5,728 nt of DNA, from NCBI GenBank assembly GCA_036395835.1, contig DASWCW010000166.1:1-5728 (forward strand), in the 5' to 3' direction. The stretch's first letter is position 1; every line of letters starts with the position of its first letter. The translations under genes and the position numbers were made by a program. Of this stretch, positions 1-5,541 are shown piece by piece. Source of the stretch: AP-16 sp036395835 (GTDB lineage Bacteria; Pseudomonadota; Alphaproteobacteria; Rhizobiales; Xanthobacteraceae). The notes beneath the pieces were generated by a model. The model worked only from the letters and a program-made list of their open reading frames with translations, was not told the DNA's origin and searched no databases.

Positions 1-879
1 GTCGAGCACTTTTCGGCGCGTCTGCTCGGCCTGGTCCGGAACCTGGTCGAAGAACGCGTGCCACCCGGGATTGCGCACGAACAGCTCCGGTCGATTGGTG
101 ACGTCGGAAAACACGAACAGCCGCGCGGGTCCCGACGCCACCACGTAGGACGTGTGACCCAGCGTATGGCCGGGGGTCGCGACCGCGGTGATGCCCGGCG
201 CAACCTCCTTGCCCCATTCGTAGGTCGCCGTGCGCTTGAGAATGTCGCCGCTCATTACGCGGCGGTTGTCCTTGAACAGGCCTTGCATGCGGCCCGCGCT
301 GGCGCGGCTCATCTCGCCGTCGTCCATCCAGAATTTGTGCTCGACCGTCGGGACCAGGATCTCCGCGTTCGGGAACGCGGGCTGCCCGTCGCCGAGGACC
401 AAACCGTTCACGTGGTCCGGGTGGTAGTGCGAGATGATCACGGTATCGATCGACTTGGCGTCGATGCCGGCGGCCGCGAGATTCCGCTGATAGAGGCCGA
501 AGGTGCTGTTCGGCTTTGCCGCCTCCGCCGCGCCGTAGCCGGTGTCGATGGCGATCAGCTTCGACCCGGTGTTGATGACGATCGGGTTGAAGACGAGCGT
601 CACGGTGTCCTTCGGCAAATAGGCCGCTTCGAGCGCGGCGTTGACTTCGTCCTTCTTGGCATTGTTCACGAAGGTGTCAGGCAGCGGAAACGAGCGCGCG
701 CCGTCGGTCACGACGGTGATCTCGTAGCTGCCGACCTTGTAACGATAGAATCCGGGTGCCTGCTTGCCGGTGGCGGGCGCAGCGGCGCGCGCCGGCGCGA
801 GGATGGAGCTCGGGCTCATGACCGCCGCGGTGGCGGCGGCCGTGCCCACGAGCATGGTGCGACGGGTGAATTTGGCCAT
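1..879 (-). CDS. Tat-exported MBL-fold metallo-hydrolase, C-terminus cut by window edge
   Basis: A probable periplasmic metallo-beta-lactamase-fold hydrolase; the substrate is unknown. The reading frame is open to base 1, so 293 residues are visible and the C-terminus is missing. Residues 1-33 form a twin-arginine signal (TRRTML at 5-10, then an Ala-rich hydrophobic stretch, with likely cleavage near APARA at 28-32). Mature-domain motifs are in family order: DTG near 112-114, the zinc motif HYHPDH at 151-156, TPGHTLGH at 235-242 with ligand H238, and the SDV aspartate D259. The ATG at 879 is supported by GAGGGAGAG (complement of 884-892), four bases upstream. The fold and export route are well supported. 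Lactonase, sulfatase-like or other hydrolase activity cannot be separated, because this superfamily is diverse. It is divergent from the ROK gene and shows no obvious link to the catabolic cluster. Confidence 0.9.
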   Translation of the reverse strand, partial: MAKFTRRTMLVGTAAATAAVMSPSSILAPARAAAPATGKQAPGFYRYKVGSYEITVVTDGARSFPLPDTFVNNAKKDEVNAALEAAYLPKDTVTLVFNPIVINTGSKLIAIDTGYGAAEAAKPNSTFGLYQRNLAAAGIDAKSIDTVIISHYHPDHVNGLVLGDGQPAFPNAEILVPTVEHKFWMDDGEMSRASAGRMQGLFKDNRRVMSGDILKRTATYEWGKEVAPGITAVATPGHTLGHTSYVVASGPARLFVFSDVTNRPELFVRNPGWHAFFDQVPDQAEQTRRKVLD

Positions 880-1189
880 GGCGCTCTCCCTCGATAGCTG
901 TCCCGGCGATTGCGGATGAATTTGGCTGTTCTGAGGCTCGAACCTTAGCGCCTCGCAACGCGCGATGGCAACAGCGGGTGCGCCGATGACTGGTTCAGCC
1001 GTTGGTTTGCGCCGATTTGCTCATGCGGTGTGACGTTGGCAGAAATGCGTGCCGTGCGGGCTCAGATGTCATATTTGTGACAATTGAGAGCCGACCAGAG
1101 GCGCGGAACTTTTTGCGATGTGATCCGGTTTGGCGTGCGGGTCGGGTGGATGCCCCTTCCCGTCGACGCCTGCTCAAAACCGGTGCACC
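880..1189. other. Intergenic region between divergent MBL and ROK genes
   Basis: About 310 bases without a convincing gene. It must hold the minus-strand promoter of the MBL hydrolase and the leader of the ROK gene, but I find no good -35/-10 pair in either direction. Visible elements are the MBL ribosome-binding site at 884-892, a small inverted repeat GAGGC/GCCTC (933-937/950-954), an isolated near-palindrome TTGTGACAA at 1075-1083, and the larger imperfect palindrome at 1121-1187. Short open frames here are Cys- and Arg-rich and lack plausible starts, so I do not call them. Confidence 0.6.
1121..1187. repeat. Imperfect palindrome directly upstream of the ROK gene
   Basis: Three nested complementary segments can be paired by eye: TGATCCGGTTT (1121-1131) with AAACCGGTGCA (1177-1187), 9 of 11 pairs; GGCGT (1132-1136) with ACGCC (1166-1170), all five; and CGGG (1138-1141) with CCCG (1159-1162), all four. 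A six-base bulge lies at 1171-1176. The size and layout suggest a degenerate REP/MITE-like element or an RNA leader hairpin. Only one copy is visible, so its repetitive nature is inferred. It supports starting the ROK protein after 1187. Confidence 0.4.
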
Positions 1190-2254
1190 TTGCCCACCGA
1201 TTTATCGTCTCCCCCGAATCTTACTCTCTCCCACGGCGCGCACGAGCTGCGCTGCGTCCATATCGACGATTACAACGTCGAGCTTCGCGACGACGGCGCC
1301 TTTCTGGGCGACCGCGCCAACAAGAAGGCGTTCCAGGCGATCCTTGATCGCTGGCGCCAAGGGCTCGGCGAGGCGGATCCGCTCCGCGACATGCCGACGC
1401 AGGAGCTCTACAAGCAGAAGCCGGAGCTGGAAAAGATCCTGCTGCGCGGCGATCCGGTCGCGGCCGGGATGCTGATCGGCGCCATCGAGGAGTTCTCGCA
1501 CTCGCTCTGCCACGTGGTCGAACGCTTCCTCGAGCTGCCGGCGTGGCGCGACACGCAGCGCATCGTGATCGGCGGCGGATTCCGCGAAGGGCGCATCGGC
1601 GAACTCGTCGCCGGGCGCACCGCGGTGCTGCTCAAGCGCGCGGGAGAGCCGATCGCGCTGTTGCCGATCCGGCATCATCCCGACGCGGCGGGACTCCTGG
1701 GCAGCGTCGAGCTTGCGCCGGATCGGGCCCTCTCCGGCTTCGACGGCATCCTCGCGACGGACATCGGCGGCACCAATATCCGCACCGGGATCGTCGAGCT
1801 CGGGTCGGAACCCGGCTCGGCCAAAATCTGGAAATCGCAGCGCTGGCGCCACGCCGACGACGACCCGGATCGCGACGAGGCGGTCGAGGCGCTGATCGGC
1901 ATGCTGCGCAAGCTCGTCGCGGCGGCCGAGGCCGAAAAAAACTTCCGGCTCGCGCCGTTCGTCGGCATCGCCTGTCCGGGCGTCATCCGCCCCGACGGCA
2001 CGATCGAACGCGGCGCGCAGAACCTGCCCGGCGACTGGGAGAGCGAGGAATTCAACCTGCCGGAGCGGATTGTTTGGGCGATTCCGCAGATCGGCGGCAA
2101 GGATACGGCGGTCGTCATGCACAACGACGCCGTCGTGCAAGGCCTGAGCGAGGCCTGCTTCCTGCGCGACACGGCAAGATGGGGCATTCTCACCATCGGC
2201 ACCGGCCTCGGCAATGCGCATTTCACCAATCGCGAGCGCGCCGGAACTGCCTGA
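1190..2254 (+). CDS. ROK-family sugar-kinase-like protein with circularly permuted motif order
   Basis: A ROK/hexokinase-fold protein of 354 residues from the TTG at 1190; its substrate is unknown. Residues 124-178 (RIVIGGGFREGRIGEL ... PDAAGLLGSVELAP) match what is normally the C-terminal end of ROK kinases. What is normally the N-terminal half follows: phosphate-binding DIGGTNIRTG at 191-200, GIACPGVI at 259-266, HND at 311-313 with presumed catalytic D313, and GTGLGNA at 337-343 close to the C-terminus. The ROK zinc motif (CxCGxxGC) is absent. I recall same-order ROK proteins in Rhizobiales, so this appears to be a subfamily, not a local accident. The start is weak: the frame opens after a TGA at 1121-1123, has no ATG before 1390, and neither TTG (1130 or 1190) has a clear Shine-Dalgarno. 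I chose 1190 because 1121-1187 is palindromic and does not look coding. It is convergent with the dienelactone hydrolase gene. Confidence 0.82.
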   Translation: MPTDLSSPPNLTLSHGAHELRCVHIDDYNVELRDDGAFLGDRANKKAFQAILDRWRQGLGEADPLRDMPTQELYKQKPELEKILLRGDPVAAGMLIGAIEEFSHSLCHVVERFLELPAWRDTQRIVIGGGFREGRIGELVAGRTAVLLKRAGEPIALLPIRHHPDAAGLLGSVELAPDRALSGFDGILATDIGGTNIRTGIVELGSEPGSAKIWKSQRWRHADDDPDRDEAVEALIGMLRKLVAAAEAEKNFRLAPFVGIACPGVIRPDGTIERGAQNLPGDWESEEFNLPERIVWAIPQIGGKDTAVVMHNDAVVQGLSEACFLRDTARWGILTIGTGLGNAHFTNRERAGTA

Positions 2255-2291
2255 CAGTGTGCGAATATGAATATATTGTGACCCATCATGC

Positions 2292-2371
2292 CCTGCCCTG
2301 TGCCGGGCATCCACGATCTCAATCCCGATGCATGAGACGTGGATGGCCGGGATAAGCCCGGCCAGGACAGG
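2292..2371. repeat. 80-bp palindromic intergenic repeat (REP/MITE-like)
   Basis: The two halves are reverse complements with one indel. The left arm (2292-2319) runs CCTGCCCTG, GCCGGG, CATCCACGATCT. The right arm (2335-2371), read on the minus strand, runs CCTGTCCTGG, CCGGG, an extra block of about 11 bases, then CATCCACGTCT. The extra block makes a perfect 8-bp hairpin, TGGCCGGG (2344-2351) and CCCGGCCA (2357-2364), around ATAAG. The form resembles an interspersed GGCCGGG...CCCGGCC palindrome that I recall as frequent in Bradyrhizobiaceae intergenic regions. It lies between convergent genes, so it could stop transcription from both sides, but neither side carries a T-tract, so it is not a canonical intrinsic terminator. 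Confidence 0.65.
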
Positions 2372-3070
2372 TCACGCGAGATGCTTGCTGAAGAAATCCA
2401 GCGTCAGCCCGAGCGCGCGGTCCGCCTCCGGCTTGCTGTAGGTCTTGCCGCCGAGCCGCGCGAACGCATGGTCGGCGCCGGGATATTTGTGGATGGCGAC
2501 GAGCGGATTGGGCGATAGCCGGCGCTCGATGAGATCGTTCACCTCCGCCTGCACCCAGCGATCGCGCATCGCCATGTGCAGCAGGAACGGACGGTGCAGG
2601 TTCTTGGCCTCGCGGATGTGGTGTTCGATGTAGGTGCCGTAATAGGCGACGGCGCAATCGATGTCGGTGCGGCAGCACATCAGGTAGCAGAGCTTGCCGC
2701 CCAGGCAGTAGCCGACCGCGCCGACCCTGCCGTTGCACTCCTGCATGGCTTCGAGGAAACGCCAGGTGTCTTCCATGTCGCGAACCGCAAGGTCGTAGTC
2801 GAACTCGTAGTAGAGATCGAACGCCTTGCGGACGTGGTCGGGATCGTGATCCGAGAGCTCGACGCCGGGCTCCTGACGCCAGAACAGGTCGGGCACCAGG
2901 CAGAGGAAGCCGGCTTGCGCGAACTCGTGGGCGTGCTGCCGCATAGTGTCGTTGACGCCCCAGATCTCCATGATGGCGATGATCGCGCCCGCCGGGGTGC
3001 GATCGGGGATCGCCAGATACGCGCCCATCTCGCCGTCGCGCAGCTTGACCTTGATCTCCCGGGTCTGCAT
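2372..3070 (-). CDS. Dienelactone hydrolase family protein
   Basis: A cytoplasmic alpha/beta hydrolase of 232 residues, close to the usual DLH length. Classical members open the lactone ring of dienelactone in chloroaromatic or modified ortho-cleavage pathways; the substrate here is unknown. Visible features are MEIWGVN at 34-40 with E35 equivalent to the active-site glutamate, the Cys nucleophile elbow GYCLGG with C122, probable acid D170 in MAMRDRW, and H201 in PGADHAF. The Cys-Asp-His triad is the DLH signature, in contrast to Ser hydrolases. The frame is open further upstream to 3277, but ATG 3070 is chosen because a GGGGG Shine-Dalgarno (complement of 3078-3082) sits seven bases before it and homology begins there. 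It starts 16 bases after the amidohydrolase stop, so the two are probably co-transcribed. Its stop codon touches the palindromic repeat. Cysteines cluster at 112, 122, 128, 132, 133 and 139. Confidence 0.92.
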   Translation of the reverse strand: MQTREIKVKLRDGEMGAYLAIPDRTPAGAIIAIMEIWGVNDTMRQHAHEFAQAGFLCLVPDLFWRQEPGVELSDHDPDHVRKAFDLYYEFDYDLAVRDMEDTWRFLEAMQECNGRVGAVGYCLGGKLCYLMCCRTDIDCAVAYYGTYIEHHIREAKNLHRPFLLHMAMRDRWVQAEVNDLIERRLSPNPLVAIHKYPGADHAFARLGGKTYSKPEADRALGLTLDFFSKHLA

Positions 3071-3077
3071 CGGATTT

Positions 3078-3082
3078 CCCCC
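3078..3082 (-). promoter_or_regulatory. Ribosome-binding site fixing the DLH start
   Basis: On the minus strand GGGGG followed by AAATCCG precedes ATG 3070 with a seven-base gap. It lies in the 16-base space between the amidohydrolase stop and the DLH start, and argues against the longer upstream open frame. Confidence 0.7.
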
Positions 3083-3086
3083 GTCC

Positions 3087-4088
3087 TCACAGCTTGAGCA
3101 GCGCCCGGGCGTTGCCGGCAAAGATGCGCTCGCGCTCGGCGGCGGAAATATCCAGCATCTCCACCGCCCGGATGGTGTTGGCGATGAGGCCCCTACCCTG
3201 CTCAGCATCGAACGGCGCGTCGGTCGCGAACAGGCAAGAGGTGGTCCCGAAGAACGCGTGGCCGCAGCGCGTGGCATTCGGCTCGCCGTTGAGCGCGGTG
3301 TCGGCGTAGAGCATCTTGAAATACTCGAGCGGACGCTTCTTCAAGCCGTGCTCGCGCGCGACCGGGTTCAGGTCCGGCGCGCCGAAAAAGATCTGGCGAA
3401 AGCCGAGATCGATCCTCCCGGCGAAATACGGGATCATGCCGCCCATGTGATGCGTGATGATCTTCAGCGCCGGCAGCTCGTCGAAGATCCCGGAAAAGAT
3501 CAGCCGCGTCATGCACGCGGTCGTCTCGTAGGGCCAGCCGAACGTGAACCAGATTTCGTCCTCGGAGGCCTGCTCGCCGGCGTAGTCGGCAAATTGCGGA
3601 CCGCGGATCGGATGCACCCACACGGGCAGGTCGTGATGGACCATGCGCTCGAAGATCGGGCGGAACTCCGGGGCGCTGAGCGGCGTGCCGGCCACATTGG
3701 TGAAGACCTGGATGCCGCGGGCGCCGAGCTCGCCGACGGCGCGATCGATCTCGGCGAGCGCGGCCTCGATGTTGTTCATCGGCAGCGCCGCAATAAATGC
3801 GGGAAAGCGCTCGGGGTGCTGGCGGCACACTTCGGCGAGCGCATCGTTGGCAAGCCGGGCGTATTCGGGGGTGCGCTCGGGCGGCCCGGTGAGCTCGATC
3901 GGCGGATTGGCGAGCGAGAGCACCTGCCCAAGGCCCTCGAACTGGTCGAGCAGCCGCAGCCGCGCCTCGAGATCGAACAGCGGCGAAAGCCGCGGGAACG
4001 CCGTCACCGCCGCGTGGCCGGGCACGAGATCCGCGAGACGATCGAACCATGTTCTCGGCATGAAATGATTGAAGACGTCGATGATCAT
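3087..4088 (-). CDS. Amidohydrolase family 2 (ACMSD-type) decarboxylase/hydrolase
   Basis: A TIM-barrel, metal-dependent enzyme of 333 residues from the family of aminocarboxymuconate-semialdehyde decarboxylase, gamma-resorcylate decarboxylase and related hydrolases/hydratases; probably cytoplasmic. The N-terminal strand IDVFNHFMP (3-11) aligns with the ACMSD IDxHxHxxP motif, but the first ligand His is F6; only H8 remains. Other ligands are in place: H159 in WVHP, H213/H214 in THHMGG, and D290 in FATDAPFD. The sequence KIITHHMGGMIPYFAGRID is typical of the family. ATG 4088 is the first in-frame start; only a weak, close CGAGG (complement of 4092-4096) precedes it. It is the first gene of an operon with the dienelactone hydrolase and is divergent from an enol-lactonase-like gene, suggesting an aromatic or cyclic acid substrate. 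The missing His may mean a one-metal site with different geometry, as some decarboxylases with ExH variants have. Confidence 0.88.
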   Translation of the reverse strand: MIIDVFNHFMPRTWFDRLADLVPGHAAVTAFPRLSPLFDLEARLRLLDQFEGLGQVLSLANPPIELTGPPERTPEYARLANDALAEVCRQHPERFPAFIAALPMNNIEAALAEIDRAVGELGARGIQVFTNVAGTPLSAPEFRPIFERMVHHDLPVWVHPIRGPQFADYAGEQASEDEIWFTFGWPYETTACMTRLIFSGIFDELPALKIITHHMGGMIPYFAGRIDLGFRQIFFGAPDLNPVAREHGLKKRPLEYFKMLYADTALNGEPNATRCGHAFFGTTSCLFATDAPFDAEQGRGLIANTIRAVEMLDISAAERERIFAGNARALLKL

Positions 4089-4164
4089 GAGCCTCGAACT
4101 TTCTCGCTGCTTTCTTGCTTAATAGCATGAACTGCGCCCGCGACCACTCGTCGGGACATTCGCC
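4089..4164. promoter_or_regulatory. Divergent promoter region of the catabolic cluster
   Basis: A 76-base gap separates the divergent starts at 4088 (minus) and 4165 (plus) and must hold both promoters if there are no others. Near its centre is TGCT-TAAT-AGCA (4116-4127), an inverted repeat with a four-base AT-rich spacer, a plausible half-site pair for a small dimeric regulator. This is the most AT-rich patch of the gap. No regulator gene is present in the window. The operator role is inference. Confidence 0.4.
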
Positions 4165-4935
4165 ATGGCTGCGCTCGATCCGCAATCCGTGCAGTTGCAC
4201 CGCTCCGGTTCCGGACCGCCGCTGGTGCTGCTGCATTGCCTCGGGGTCGATCATCGCTTCTGGGATTTCGCCGTGCCGCTCGCGAGCGATTTCACGCTGC
4301 TGCGCTACGATTTGCCGGGCCACGGCTCGACCCCGGTGCCGGCCGAGAGCTACCGCATCGAGGATCTGTCGGATCAGCTCGCGGCCGTGCTGGCGCAGCA
4401 CGGGATCTCGCGCCCGCACGTCGCCGGCATCTCCTTGGGCGGGCTCATCGCCCAGCATTTCGCCGCCAACGCGGTGGTCGACCGCCTGGTGCTGATCGAC
4501 ACCACGCCGCGCTACACCGAGGAGATGCGAGCGATGTGGGTCGAGCGCGCCGCGACGGCGCGCACGCGCGGCGTCGCGGCGCTGATCGAGGATTTGCTGA
4601 GAGTGTGGTTTTCCGCGGATTTCCTGGCGCAGGATCCGCCGGCGGTGCGTTACGTGCGCTCGACGCTGGCGCGCACGTCGGGCGAGGGTTACGCGCTCGC
4701 CTGCGAAGCGCTCGCGGCGGCGGATCTGCGCAACGGCGCGGCCAAGATCCGCGCCCCGACGCTGGTGATCTGCGGGGACGACGACATTCCGAGCTTTCGC
4801 GACGCCGCCGAGTGGATCGCCGGCCAGATCGAGAGCGCCAGGCTCGCCTGGATTCCCGGCGCGCGCCACGCCTCGGTGCTCGAACAGCCCGAGCGGGCCT
4901 GCACCTTGTTGCGCGAGTTTCTGGCTTCCGCCTGA
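4165..4935 (+). CDS. Alpha/beta hydrolase, 3-oxoadipate enol-lactonase-like
   Basis: A Ser hydrolase of 256 residues, the usual length for PcaD-type 3-oxoadipate enol-lactonases of the beta-ketoadipate pathway. Features in order: oxyanion-hole segment HCLG at 24-27, YDLPGHGST at 48-56, nucleophile elbow GISLGG at 88-93 with S90, cap-domain stretch EGYALACEALAAADLR at 174-189 (closely resembling the PcaD pattern), acid D207 in CGDDD, and H235 in GARHAS. No signal peptide, so cytoplasmic. ATG 4165 follows GGGA at 4153-4156 with an eight-base gap. It is divergent from the amidohydrolase/DLH operon and is followed by a transporter gene 90 bases downstream. The family is promiscuous, so an esterase or another lactonase is possible; the exact substrate is not assigned and I give no symbol. 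Confidence 0.85.
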   Translation: MAALDPQSVQLHRSGSGPPLVLLHCLGVDHRFWDFAVPLASDFTLLRYDLPGHGSTPVPAESYRIEDLSDQLAAVLAQHGISRPHVAGISLGGLIAQHFAANAVVDRLVLIDTTPRYTEEMRAMWVERAATARTRGVAALIEDLLRVWFSADFLAQDPPAVRYVRSTLARTSGEGYALACEALAAADLRNGAAKIRAPTLVICGDDDIPSFRDAAEWIAGQIESARLAWIPGARHASVLEQPERACTLLREFLASA

Positions 4936-4958
4936 TTGCCTCGCACGCGACGGGAACG

Positions 4959-4981
4959 AGCTTGCTCCGCTGCGGCAAGCT
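4959..4981 (+). other. Hairpin between hydrolase and MFS genes
   Basis: A perfect seven-pair inverted repeat, AGCTTGC (4959-4965) and GCAAGCT (4975-4981), with a nine-base loop, lies in the 90-base gap. No T-tract follows, so it is not a clear intrinsic terminator. It could adjust transporter expression or processing of a shared transcript, or be chance. Confidence 0.3.
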
Positions 4982-5015
4982 ATGGCAGCGTTCACGCCAA
5001 GACAAACAGACCGCC

Positions 5016-5023
5016 GGGGGAAG
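5016..5023 (+). promoter_or_regulatory. Strong ribosome-binding site of the MFS gene
   Basis: GGGGGAAG at 5016-5023 stands just before ATG 5026, with five bases between the G-run and the ATG. It fixes the transporter start. Confidence 0.7.
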
Positions 5024-5025
5024 CA

Positions 5026-5535
5026 ATGGTGGGGGCGCAGCAGAAATCTTCCGAACTCGTGACGCGGCTCGAGCGGCTGCCGTTCTCGCGATGGCATCGC
5101 AATTTCTTCATCCTGGCGTTTTGCGGCATCATGTTCGACGCCGCCGATTTCGCCCTGTTCGGCGCGGCGCTGCCGCCGATCGCGCGCGAGTTCGGGCTGG
5201 GTCCGGCACAGGCCGGCCTGCTGGCGACGGTCGGCCTGATCGGCGCATTTCTGGGTGCGCTGTTCTGGGGAACGCTCTCCGACTACATCGGCCGGCGCAC
5301 CTCGTTCCAGGCGACGGTCGGCCTGTTCGCGCTGTTCACCGGCCTCGTCGCAGCGTCGTGGAACGTCGCTTCCCTCGGCGTTTTCCGCTTCCTGTCCAAC
5401 TTCGGGCTCGGCGGCGAAGTGCCGGTGACGCTGACGCTCGCCTCCGAGTTCAGCCCGGGGCGCATCCGCGGCCGCCTGGCCGGCAGCATCATGGCGGCAT
5501 TTCCGGTCGGGCTCGTCGTCGCCGCGGCGCTGAGC
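5026..5535 (+). CDS. MFS transporter (aromatic acid:H+ symporter type), truncated at 170 residues
   Basis: The N-terminal 170 residues of an inner-membrane major facilitator transporter; complete members have about 430-450 residues and 12 helices. Helix 1 (about 26-50) carries the FDAADFALFG acidic motif typical of AAHS/sugar-type symporters. The helix 2-3 loop has motif A as GTLSDYIGRR (82-91). RFLSNFGLGGEVPVTLTLASEFSPGRIRGR (121-150) is the helix 4-5 signature. Helix 5 is entered at about 152. After AALS (170) the frame stays open but becomes charged and Gln-rich (CKRQDGSPQQH...), which is not membrane protein; it is antisense to an opgC-like fragment. The gene is therefore broken at about 5530-5541. 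Intact, it would probably import an aromatic or related carboxylate for the enzymes encoded next to it. Substrate unknown. Confidence 0.85.
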
Positions 5536-5541
5536 CGAGAT
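5530..5541. other. Breakpoint joining MFS gene to an opposite-strand opgC-like fragment
   Basis: Plus-strand coding quality ends inside transmembrane helix 5 of the transporter and minus-strand coding for a different membrane protein begins within about ten bases, with no intergenic DNA. Both proteins are cut in mid-domain. The exact base cannot be fixed, because a few residues fit both sides. No transposase, target duplication or long repeat is visible at the join. Confidence 0.75.

Noticed and set aside
58..897. A 279-codon plus-strand open frame
   Set aside because: It is antisense to the MBL hydrolase, whose own frame has a signal peptide, HxHxDH and a good ribosome-binding site. The plus-strand translation is low-complexity Arg/Gly/Val/Asp.
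930..960. GGTTCGAGCC on the minus strand, resembling a tRNA T-loop
   Set aside because: The flanking bases do not form a five-pair T-stem, and no acceptor, anticodon or D arm can be built around it.
995..1177. A 60-codon minus-strand open frame in the intergenic region
   Set aside because: Basic, low-complexity translation, no ribosome-binding site, and overlap with the palindrome; no support as a gene.
1202..2314. A 370-codon minus-strand open frame opposite the ROK gene
   Set aside because: It is the complementary-strand shadow of the ROK gene; the plus strand carries clear kinase motifs and the minus strand none.
2344..2364. Perfect 8-bp hairpin as a Rho-independent terminator
   Set aside because: No T-run follows on either strand, so I keep it as part of the palindromic repeat.
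2946..4130. A 394-codon plus-strand open frame opposite the amidohydrolase
   Set aside because: Shadow of the amidohydrolase and the DLH 5' end; it has no recognisable motif and Arg/Glu/Gly-rich composition.
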